From JAHFUA01 sp963733935 (lineage in GTDB: Bacteria > Acidobacteriota > Terriglobia > Terriglobales > Acidobacteriaceae): a DNA stretch of 64,000 nucleotides. Positions 9,192 through 17,564 of this stretch are shown in pieces. Under the pieces are notes generated by a model. The model did not search any database and was not told the DNA's origin. It was given only the letters and a program-made list of their open reading frames with translations. Each line of letters starts with the position of its first letter. The first letter of the stretch is position 1. The stretch covers positions 62,001 through 126,000 of the forward strand of contig CAVTEQ010000018.1 in the NCBI GenBank assembly GCA_963733935.1. The letters run 5' to 3'. Both the position numbers and the translations under genes were made by a program.

Positions 9192-10518
9192 ATGCGCTAT
9201 CTCCCCAAATCCGACGCTGAACGCGGGCTGATGCTGCGCGAGATCGGCGTCAGCAGCATTGACGACCTGTTCGCCCCCATTCCGGCTGACTTTCGCGTCA
9301 AGGGCGATCTCAACTTGCCGCGCGCTTTCGCCGAGTCGGAAATCGTGGACTACTTCCGCCAGCGCTCGGCGGAAAACGCAGCCGGCTATGCATCGTTCTT
9401 GGGCGCGGGGGCGTATCACCATTACCGGCCGGTGGTGATCGATTCGCTGATTTCGCGCGGCGAATTCTTTACCGCCTACACCCCTTACCAGCCGGAGCTG
9501 GCGCAGGGAACGCTGCAGGCCATCTTCGAATTTCAGACCATGATCTGCGAACTCACCGGCATGGAGGTGGCGAATGCCTCCATGTACGACGGCTCGACCG
9601 CCACGCCCGAGACGGTGATGATGGCGGCGCGGGTGACAGGACGGCGCAGTGCCGTGGTCGCGCGCAGCGTGCATCCAGAGTACCGCGAGGTGCTGGCGAC
9701 GTACGCGCGCCATCAGGCGGTGCCGATCACCACCATCGGCTTCCTGGAAAACGGCCGCGTGGACGTGAAGGCGCTGGAGCAGGCGGTCACGGAAGAGACC
9801 GCCTGCGTCGTCATCCAGTCGCCGAATTTCTTCGGCACCATCGAGGACATCGCCGCCGCAGCCGACATCGCGCACCGAAAAGGGCGCGCTGCTGGTGGTC
9901 ATGATCTCCGAGGCGGTTTCCCTGGGAATCGTCAAGCCTCCGGTCGAGGCTGACATCGTGGGCATGGAAGCGCAATCGTTCGGCGTCCCAGTCGGATTTG
10001 GCGGGCCCTACGCGGGCGTGATCGCCACCAAAGAAAAATTCGTGCGCCAGATGCCGGGGCGACTGGTAGGCGAGACCCACGACAAAAACGGCAAGCGCGC
10101 GTTTTGCCTCACGCTTACCACGCGCGAGCAGCACATCCGCCGCGAGAAGGCGACCTCCAACATTTGCACCAACCAGGGGCTCGTAGCGCTAATGGCAACC
10201 ATCTTTATGACCGTGTACGGGCGCGAAGGGATGAAGGAGCTGGCGAAGCACAACCTGTCGAAAGCCGCCTATGCCGCCGGCGAATTCGGCAAGAGAGCGA
10301 AAGTTCTCTTCGGCGGAGCCCCGCGGTTCAATGAGTTTGTGGTCGAGACCCACGAAGATCCCAAGGCCATCAACGACCGCCTGCTACAGAAGAAGATCGT
10401 AGGCGGGCTGCCGCTCAAGAAGTTCTATCCCGAGCTGGGAAATGCGGCGCTCTGGTGCTGCACCGAGACGACAACGCGGGCTCAGATCGACGCCGCAGTC
10501 AAAGAGGTGGCGCAATGA
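9192..10518 (+). pseudogene. gcvPA: Glycine dehydrogenase (decarboxylating) subunit 1, one frameshift
   Basis: This is the alpha part of the split P protein, which with GcvPB decarboxylates glycine using PLP. Frame one (9192 to about 9880) reads MRYLPKSDAERGLMLREIGV, FLGAGAYHHYRPVVIDSLIS, FTAYTPYQPELAQGTLQAIF and MYDGSTATPETVMMA. After ADIAHRKG the protein continues in the next frame as ALLVVMISEAVSLGIVKPP through to VKEVAQ. One extra G in the run at 9882-9884 explains the shift. Without it the product would be about 441 residues, the normal size. Everything else is intact, so a consensus error is more likely than decay. Its stop overlaps the gcvPB start (ATGA). Confidence 0.9.
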
Positions 10519-12018
10519 GCATCCGCAAAGCCACCACCCACGTCAATCAGAACGAAGGCCTGATCTTCGAGAAGTCATCACCGGGCAAATATGCGTGGAA
10601 GCTGCCGGAGCTGGACGTGCCGGAAGCTGATCCCGAGAAAGTGCTGGGCGGCGCGGCGCGCAGCGATCTCGGCAACATGCCCGAGGTCAGCGAGATCGAG
10701 ATCATCCGCCACTTCACGCGGCTCTCCACCTGGAACTACGGTGTGGATACGGGCCTCTATCCGCTGGGCTCGTGCACCATGAAGTACAACCCACGAGTGA
10801 ACGAGGTGGCAGCGCGCGTGGAAGGTCTGGCGGGCGCGCACCCGTATCAGCCGGAGAAGATCTCGCAGGGCGCGCTGCTGGTCATGAAGGTGCTCTCCAA
10901 GTGCCTGACCGAGATCACCGGCATGGACGCGATCACGCTGCAGCCGGCGGCGGGCGCGCACGGCGAGCTGACCGGCATCCTGCTGATCCGCGCCTATCTG
11001 GAATCGAAGGGGAACCCGCGCAAGAAGATTCTGATTCCCGGATTCGGCGCACGGTACCAATCCCGCGACGGCGGCGATTGCGGGCTACGCGGTCGAGAAC
11101 CTGAAGTCGAACGCCGCCGGCATGGTGGACATTCCGTCGCTGATCGCGCAGGCGAACGAAGACGTTGCCGCGCTGATGATCACCAATCCCAACACACTCG
11201 GCGTATTCGAGCAGAACATCGTGCAGATCGCCGAGATTCTGCACTCGAAGGGCGCGCTGCTCTACATGGACGGCGCCAACATGAATGCGCTGGTCGGCAA
11301 GGCGCGCCCCGGGGAGCGCGGCGTGGACGTCATGCACATGAACCTGCATAAGACGTTCTCCACACCGCATGGCGGCGGCGGTCCCGGTTCGGGGCCGGTG
11401 GTGTGCAAGCAGATTCTGGAGCCGTTCCTGCCCCTGCCGGTAATCGCCGTCAAGCCAGACGGCGCGCTGGGCTTCGACTATGACCGCCCGCACTCGATCG
11501 GCCGCGTGCGCGCCTTCTACGGCAACTTCGGCATGCACGTGCGCGCGCTGGCCTACATCATGGCCAACGGGCCCGACGGGCTGCGCCAGACCACCGAAGA
11601 TGCCGTGCTCAACGCCAATTACATCCGCAAGAAGCTGGAAGGCCTGTACGACCTGCCTTACTCGACGCCCAGCATGCACGAGGTAGTGTTCAGCGATCGC
11701 CTGCAGGGAAAGAACGGCATCAAGACCGGCGACATCGCCAAGCGGCTCATCGATTACGGCTTCCACCCGTACACGGTCTCGTTCCCGCTGATCGTGCACG
11801 GGGCGCTGATGATCGAGCCGACGGAGAGCGAGTCCAAGGAAGAGCTGGACCTCTTCATTGATGCCATGCGCTCGATCGCCGAGGAGTGCGAGCGGGATCC
11901 CAAGCTGGTGCTGGAGGCGCCGCATACCACACGAGTCTCGCGCCTGGACGAAGTCACGGCGGCGCGCAAGCCCATCCTGCGCTGGAAGCCGAAGCAACAG
12001 CCGGCCGCGGCGGACTAA
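10515..12018 (+). pseudogene. gcvPB: Glycine dehydrogenase (decarboxylating) subunit 2, one frameshift
   Basis: This is the beta, PLP-carrying part of the split P protein. It starts at ATG 10515, translationally coupled to gcvPA through ATGA. Frame one contains LGNMPEVSEIEIIRHFTRLS, DTGLYPLGSCTMKYNPRVNE, and LQPAAGAHGELTGILLIRAY, and is lost after KKILIP. The expected DSAHGTNPATAAIAGYAVEN is found in the next frame once one G at 11040/11041 is removed. The second frame contains MNLHKTFSTPHGGGGPGSGP, with the PLP-binding Lys in LHKTFS. Corrected length is about 500 residues, normal for GcvPB. As with gcvPA, the indel is probably a sequence error. Confidence 0.9.
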
Positions 12019-12027
12019 TAGAATCTC

Positions 12028-12085
12028 GCCACAGAGACACGGAGACACAGAGCGGAACTGGCGAACCCTCTGTGGCTCTGTGGCA
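12028..12085. repeat. Palindromic repeat, family F4 (CCACGGAGACACGGAG type)
   Basis: GCCACAGAGACACGGAGACA and the inverted CTCTGTGGCTCTGTGGC enclose a 20-base loop between the convergent gcvPB and FmdB-like genes. Other members are at 16206, 20258, 25725 and 27936. Confidence 0.85.
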
Positions 12086-12090
12086 GCTTC

Positions 12091-12255
12091 TCAGCTCTTT
12101 TTCGAGGTCACGGCAAAGAACTCGGCCATCTCCTGCTCGATGTTCTTGCTGCCGCACTTGGGGCAGATGATCTTGTCCGTGTCGTGTTCGTTCAGGGTTA
12201 GGACCAATTCGAAGCTCTTGTGGCAATCATTGCAGACGTAATCGTAAACCGGCAT
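12091..12255 (-). CDS. FmdB-like zinc ribbon protein, 54 aa
   Basis: This is a small regulator-type protein of the FmdB / CxxC_CxxC_SSSS family. It reads MPVYDYVCNDCHKSFELVLT, then ICPKCGSKN, so the four zinc ligands are CNDC and CPKC. The name comes from a putative regulator of formamide/amide metabolism, but the molecular role of the family is not established. GGGAGG lies upstream of the ATG at 12255; a longer in-frame reading to 12321 adds a non-conserved leader. It is convergent with gcvPB across a palindrome. Confidence 0.88.
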   Translation of the reverse strand: MPVYDYVCNDCHKSFELVLTLNEHDTDKIICPKCGSKNIEQEMAEFFAVTSKKS

Positions 12256-12322
12256 GCGAGCCTCCCGGCACGAGAGCTGTGAGGACAGGAGAAGTCTAGT
12301 CCTCGGGGCGGCGCCATTCAAC

Positions 12323-12562
12323 TCAGCGGTTTTCCAACCTTCTCCCGTGCCGCAGGCGGCGCACGTATCTGGTGGAATCGGAAGGGTCAGAGTGGTCCTT
12401 TCTTATGCCCGCCAGAGCCTGCATAGCCTCTGCGCTCCTCCAGGCTGCCGAAATAGCGCTCACTTGCCGGACCAGGTCGGAGACGGTAGTCCCCTCGTTG
12501 CGGGCACGTGCGCGCAGGGCATTCCACAAGTCGTCGTCCAGATAAAGCTGCGTGCGTCGCAT
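12323..12562 (-). CDS. Ribbon-helix-helix antitoxin-like protein with a compensated double frameshift
   Basis: The N-terminus MRRTQLYLDDDLWNALRARA is a classic ribbon-helix-helix DNA-binding start: a beta strand that pairs in the dimer, then helix 1, followed by EGTTVSDLVRQ. Such proteins are usually VapB-type antitoxins. From residue 34 to about 48 the reading VSAISAAWRSAE looks wrong, while the neighbouring frame gives ERYFGSLEERR, as expected for helix 3. The frame is then regained at AMQALAGIRKD. One missing and one extra base within about 40 bases would explain this. No toxin gene adjoins it, as the next genes are DUF2911 and FmdB. Confidence 0.7.
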   Translation of the reverse strand: MRRTQLYLDDDLWNALRARARNEGTTVSDLVRQVSAISAAWRSAEAMQALAGIRKDHSDPSDSTRYVRRLRHGRRLENR

Positions 12563-12576
12563 GATCGCCTTTCAGG

Positions 12577-13119
12577 CTACTTCTGTTCCCGCACGCTCAC
12601 CTCGGCGCGCGTGGTCTCCCAGTCCATCCGCAGAGTGCATGCCTCGGGCGAGGTGCGCTCGAAGGAGATGGTGAACTGCTCTACTGGGCTGGAGAGTTCC
12701 TCCGACCGCATCGGAACACGCGCCAGGTCTTCGCCTTTGCCGGGATAGGGGATGCCCCACTCGCCAGTTTTCTTGCTGACGATCAGCGTCCACTGCTTCT
12801 GCGAGGGCACGGTGAACAGCGTGTAGCTGCCCGCGGGAATCTTGCTTCCAGCTATGTCCACGGTCGTGTTGGGCACAAATGTAGTGGCCTCGTTCGCTCC
12901 GGTGCGCCACTCTTTGTCGTAGGGCACCAACGCGCCGAATACCTTGCGGCCCTTCACGGAAGGGCGGCTGTAGTCAATGTGCACCGTCTTGCCGTCGACG
13001 AACTGGCACTCCGCCGATCCCGGCGGGCTGGGACGCTTGCTCTTGTCCTGCTGGGCGCAGGCAAGCGTGGAGCAAACAGCGATGGCAGCGAGAACCACAC
13101 AACAGCGCAGTCGGATCAT
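12577..13119 (-). CDS. DUF2911 domain protein, exported
   Basis: This 180-residue protein has a signal peptide (LRCCVVLAAIAVCSTLACA, then QQ) and one DUF2911 domain. The domain shows HIDYSRPSVKGRKVFGALVP, YDKEWRTGANEATTF, PAGSYTLFTVPSQKQWTLIV and WETTRAEVSV at the end. The family is common in Bacteroidota and Acidobacteriota, is secreted or periplasmic, and has no known activity. It is divergent from the FecR-like gene with 72 bases between start codons, so a shared control region is possible. Confidence 0.9.
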   Translation of the reverse strand: MIRLRCCVVLAAIAVCSTLACAQQDKSKRPSPPGSAECQFVDGKTVHIDYSRPSVKGRKVFGALVPYDKEWRTGANEATTFVPNTTVDIAGSKIPAGSYTLFTVPSQKQWTLIVSKKTGEWGIPYPGKGEDLARVPMRSEELSSPVEQFTISFERTSPEACTLRMDWETTRAEVSVREQK

Positions 13120-13191
13120 CGATTTCCCTCCCGGAGAGCGTGCTATTGTATCGCGCCGAGGCCTGTGCGGGCTCAGGGAGGCTGGAAGCGG

Positions 13192-13842
13192 ATGCGTAGC
13201 GGGACCCTTCGACGCAGTCTTGTGTTGGGATCACTCCTTGCCGCGCTGGCGACCACAGCCGAAGCCCAGAAGGCCGGCGCCGTGGACGCAGTGCGGCCGC
13301 AAGCCATCATTCAGCGCGGCACCGCCCAACTCTCGGCCGAGAAGGGAACCAGCGTGAGCTGGGATGATCTGCTGCACACCGACACCCAGGGCAGATTGCG
13401 CGTCCAGTTGCTGGACCAGTCATTAATCACGTTGGGCGCGGATTCGCAGGTACGGGTGATTCGCCAGGCTCCATCTTCCGACCAGAGCTCGCTGGAGCTG
13501 GCCTACGGCAAGATCCGCATGCGTCTGGTGAAGCAACCGCAGCGATTCGAACTGCGCACGGCGACGGCGGTTGCGGGCGTGATCGGCACCGACTTCGGCG
13601 CTGACGCCTCCGTCCCCGGCACCACTCACTTCATCTGCCTGGAAGGGGAAGTGAGGATCTCAAGCTCCGATCCAGACATTCACGGGAGCGTGATCTGCAA
13701 AGGCGGCTACATGACCGACGTCAAGGCCGGCCAGCCGCCCGCAGAGCCCACTCCGGCCACCGCGGAACACATGGAGAACTGGCGGCGGAACAACGAACCG
13801 GAGAGCGAAAAGGAAGCCACGGATCACACGGATCACCACTGA
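13192..13842 (+). CDS. FecR-domain protein, exported, 216 aa
   Basis: The ATG at 13192 gives a signal peptide (LRRSLVLGSLLAALATTAEA). The mature part carries a FecR-like beta-sandwich domain: IIQRGTAQLSAEKGTSVSWD, LHTDTQGRLRVQLLDQSLIT, LELAYGKIRMRLV, RTATAVAGVIGTDFGADASV, FICLEGEVRISS. Proteins with this stand-alone domain and no sigma factor or TonB receptor beside them probably bind ligands in the periplasm; the role is unknown. The last residues (EKEATDHTDHH) are encoded by a half palindrome of family F5 (ACGGATCACACGGATCACCAC), so the native C-terminus has probably been replaced by repeat sequence. Confidence 0.83.
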   Translation: MRSGTLRRSLVLGSLLAALATTAEAQKAGAVDAVRPQAIIQRGTAQLSAEKGTSVSWDDLLHTDTQGRLRVQLLDQSLITLGADSQVRVIRQAPSSDQSSLELAYGKIRMRLVKQPQRFELRTATAVAGVIGTDFGADASVPGTTHFICLEGEVRISSSDPDIHGSVICKGGYMTDVKAGQPPAEPTPATAEHMENWRRNNEPESEKEATDHTDHH

Positions 13843-13851
13843 TCTGGCGAG

Positions 13852-14079
13852 CTACAGGTATTTTCTAAAATCATCGATATCGACCTTAGCCAGTTTGAGA
13901 ATACCCCTCAGTGTCCCGGGCGCTAGCTCCGCGTGCAGCGGAACGACACAGCCTACGTCGCCAGCAGGCGTGCGCTTCTTGAGAATTACGTGACTGCCTC
14001 GCTGCCTGACCTGAACGAACCCCAGCCGTTCGAGTGCGCGTATTGCCGCCGCGCCGGATACGCGCGGCAGCCTAGGCAT
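13852..14079 (-). CDS. hicA: HicA-family mRNA interferase toxin
   Basis: HicA toxins are small dsRBD-like ribonucleases that cleave mRNA. This 75-residue protein shows the family pattern: MPRLPRVSGAAAIRALERLG, GFVQVRQRGSHVILKK with the catalytic His in RGSH, VPLHAELAPGTLRGILK, and the C-terminal DDFRKYL. It overlaps the 3' end of the hicB-like gene by 8 bases on the same strand, giving the order antitoxin then toxin. It is convergent with the FecR gene. Confidence 0.93.
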   Translation of the reverse strand: MPRLPRVSGAAAIRALERLGFVQVRQRGSHVILKKRTPAGDVGCVVPLHAELAPGTLRGILKLAKVDIDDFRKYL

Positions 14080-14281
14080 ACTTTGCCTCGAACGTGGTCA
14101 TCATCGGATGTCCAACGTCGGGCAACGGGAATTCTTCGAGGTAGAGTTCAGTGGCTTCTTTCAGATTGGCAATTGCCTCTTCGACTGTCGGGCCTTGGCT
14201 TACGGTGCCAACTTCTGGGCACTCGGCTACATAGAGGCTGCCTTCTCTGTGCAAAACGGCAGTGAGGGTACGGACTGGCAT
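14072..14281 (-). CDS. hicB: HicB-family antitoxin
   Basis: This is the antitoxin partner of HicA. From ATG 14281 it reads MPVRTLTAVLHREGSLYVAE, then CPEVGTVSQGPTVEEAIANL and EATELYLEEF, which is the standard HicB partial RNase-H-like fold (YVAxCPEV, GxTxEEAxxNLxEA). At 69 residues it lacks a C-terminal ribbon-helix-helix DNA-binding domain, so autoregulation may be weak or need another factor. A longer in-frame start at 14323 would add 14 residues and encroach on the adjacent palindrome. Confidence 0.92.
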   Translation of the reverse strand: MPVRTLTAVLHREGSLYVAECPEVGTVSQGPTVEEAIANLKEATELYLEEFPLPDVGHPMMTTFEAKYA

Positions 14282-14318
14282 ACGGCAGTATTCTAGCCAC
14301 AACTTGACTCGAAGCGAA

Positions 14319-14383
14319 GCCACGGATCACACGGATCATCACTGACCAAACAATCCGTGATTATCCGCGCCAATCCGTGGCGT
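14319..14383. repeat. Palindromic repeat, family F5 (CACGGATCACACGGAT type)
   Basis: GCCACGGATCACACGGATCA and the inverted ATCCGCGCCAATCCGTGGC lie between the acyl-CoA dehydrogenase stop and the hicB start. A half copy sits at the end of the FecR gene (about 13818-13841). Other members are at 24513 and 29124. Confidence 0.82.
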
Positions 14384-14386
14384 TCT

Positions 14387-16183
14387 TCAGGACGTTGTGT
14401 ACTTTCCCACCTCGATTACCCGCTGCGCGATCTGCTGGCGCAGCGCAATCGTATTGAAGGGCTCGTACTTGGAGAGGCGCTTCAGGATCGCCAGTTGCGT
14501 GCGCAGCATGTCACCGTCGGCGATGGCGGTGATCACCTTGCGCGCGGAGGTCTCGATCTTCTCCAGCGCGTGCTGCAAGTAGACGCGGGCCATCGCGACC
14601 GGCAGACTGGCGGCCGATTCGCCCTGGCGCTCGATCAGCTTCTGTGCGCGCAGCACGGCTGATTCCGCGGCGTAGCTTTCGATCACGATGTCGGCCAGCG
14701 CCCCCATGATCTCCTGCTGGTCGACGAGCTGCTGCATGTACTTCTGCGAAGCTGCGCCGGAGGCGAACAGCGCGATCTTCTTGGCGTTCGCGACCATGGC
14801 GCGCTCGGCGGCCAGCGTGCCTTCCGGGCCTTCGCTCATCGACGGACCGGAGAGCACTTCGTCCATCAGCTTCTTGATCGCCGGCAGCAACGGAATCTGC
14901 CCGCTCATCGCCCGCTTCAGCAGCCAGCCAGTGATGATCAGGCGGTTGATCTCGTTGGTGCCTTCGAAGATGCGGTTCACGCGGGCGTCGCGATAGGCGC
15001 GCTCGGCGGGATACTCCTCGACGAAGCCGTAGCCGCCGTAAATCTGCACCGTCTCGTCCACCACCATGTCCACCATCTCCGAGCCCCAAACTTTCAGGAT
15101 GGAGCACTCGACCGCGTATTCCTCGATGGACTTGCGGATCTCGGTGGCGGCGCTGGCGCTCGATTTATCGATCTCGGAGAGCGCCACGTCGATCATGCCG
15201 ATGGTGCGGTACACCATGGCTTCGCCGGTGAACACGCCCACCGCCATGTCGGCCAGCTTCTCGCGGACCAGGCCGAAATCGGCAATCACTTTGCCGAAAG
15301 CCTTGCGCTGCTTGGCGTATTCGATGGCCGCCTGCAGCGAATTGCGCGCGCCTCCCACGCAACTGGCGCCTAGCTTGAAGCGGCCGACGTTGAGAATGTT
15401 GAAGGCGATGATGTGTCCTTTGCCGATCTCGCCCAGCAGGTTCTCCGCCGGCACCTTGCAGTCGGTGAAGATCAGCGGACAGGTGGACGATCCGCGGATG
15501 CCCATCTTGTGCTCTTCCGCGCCGATCGCAAATCCGGGGAAGTTTTTCTCGACCAAGAATGCCGTGAACTTCTCACCGTCGACTTTGGCGAAGACGGTGA
15601 ACAGGTCGGCGAAGCCTGCGTTGGTGATCCACATCTTCTCGCCGTTCAGGATGTAGTGCCTGCCATCGGGTGAGAGCTGGGCGCGGGCGCGGCAGTTGAG
15701 CGCGTCCGAGCCGGAAGAGGATTCCGAAAGCGCGTAGGCGCCGACGATCTCGCCCGCCGCCAGCCGCGGCAGATACTTCTTCTTTTGTTCCGCCGTGCCG
15801 AAATAAACGATAGGCAGTGTGCCGATGCCGGTGTGCGCGCCCCAGGTGGTGGCGAAGCCGGCGTACTTCGAGATCTTGTCGGCGATGATGCAGGACGTGA
15901 CCTTGTCCATGTCGGTGCCGCCGTAGGCCTCGGGGATGTCCACGGAAGTCAGGCCCAGGTCGCTGGCCTTCTTGATCAGTTCGCGGGCGACCGGCCATTC
16001 CTTATGTTCGAGCTTGTCGGCGGCGGGCACGATCTCGTTGGTGGCAAACTCGTCCGCCGTCTTGGCGATCTGCAGGTGCTCTTCGCTGAAATCTTCGGGC
16101 GTGAAAACGTCGTTAGGAGTGCGTTCTTCCAGCAAGAAACTGCCGCCGGTGATTCGGATTTTGGGGACTGCTACTGTAGCCAT
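14387..16183 (-). CDS. fadE: Acyl-CoA dehydrogenase, long FadE/VLCAD-type, 598 aa
   Basis: This enzyme catalyses FAD-dependent desaturation of acyl-CoA, the first step of beta-oxidation. It shows the N-terminal helical domain (FSEEHLQIAKTADEFATNEI), the middle strands YALSESSSGSDALNCRARAQ and KMWITNAGFADLFTVFAKVD, the GIRGSSTCPLIFTDCKVPAE segment, and RVNRIFEGTNEINRLIITGW in the C-terminal helices, plus a C-terminal extension of about 170 residues as in very-long-chain enzymes. The ATG at 16183 has GAGGATCTT upstream. It is the last gene of a fadN-fadA-fadE operon, the same order as in Bacillus. Confidence 0.94.
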   Translation of the reverse strand: MATVAVPKIRITGGSFLLEERTPNDVFTPEDFSEEHLQIAKTADEFATNEIVPAADKLEHKEWPVARELIKKASDLGLTSVDIPEAYGGTDMDKVTSCIIADKISKYAGFATTWGAHTGIGTLPIVYFGTAEQKKKYLPRLAAGEIVGAYALSESSSGSDALNCRARAQLSPDGRHYILNGEKMWITNAGFADLFTVFAKVDGEKFTAFLVEKNFPGFAIGAEEHKMGIRGSSTCPLIFTDCKVPAENLLGEIGKGHIIAFNILNVGRFKLGASCVGGARNSLQAAIEYAKQRKAFGKVIADFGLVREKLADMAVGVFTGEAMVYRTIGMIDVALSEIDKSSASAATEIRKSIEEYAVECSILKVWGSEMVDMVVDETVQIYGGYGFVEEYPAERAYRDARVNRIFEGTNEINRLIITGWLLKRAMSGQIPLLPAIKKLMDEVLSGPSMSEGPEGTLAAERAMVANAKKIALFASGAASQKYMQQLVDQQEIMGALADIVIESYAAESAVLRAQKLIERQGESAASLPVAMARVYLQHALEKIETSARKVITAIADGDMLRTQLAILKRLSKYEPFNTIALRQQIAQRVIEVGKYTTS

Positions 16184-16205
16184 AAGATCCTCGCTTAGGA
16201 AATCT

Positions 16206-16273
16206 GCCACGGAGACACTGAGGCACAGAGAATACTAAACAAAAATACTCCGTGTCTCGGTGCCTCGGTGGCG
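16206..16273. repeat. Palindromic repeat, family F4
   Basis: GCCACGGAGACACTGAGGCA and the inverted CGTGTCTCGGTGCCTCGGTG enclose an AT-rich loop (AATACTAAACAAAAATACT). It fills the gap between thiolase and acyl-CoA dehydrogenase inside the fad operon. Confidence 0.85.
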
Positions 16274-16278
16274 AAATC

Positions 16279-17457
<1,179 letters not shown>

Positions 17458-17476
17458 TCATTCCTTCCAATCGTTT

Positions 17477-17564
17477 TACCGCCGAGACGCCGAGTGCGCC
17501 GAGAAAACAATTCCAAGAACGCAGTTCCAAGACCCTCGGCGACCTCGGCGTCTCGGCGGTGAAA
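17477..17564. repeat. Palindromic repeat, family F6 (ACCGCCGAGACGCCGAG type)
   Basis: The left arm TTACCGCCGAGACGCCGAGT and the inverted right arm ACCTCGGCGTCTCGGCGGTG are separated by a loop with two AATTCCAAGA-like units. It lies between the fadN stop codon, which it abuts, and the fadA start. A second member lies at 56595-56675. Confidence 0.85.

Noticed and set aside
9870..11050. Programmed frameshifting in gcvPA and gcvPB
   Set aside because: No slippery heptamer with a downstream structure is present at either site, and the same type of +1 change occurs in many unrelated genes, so error is the simpler explanation.
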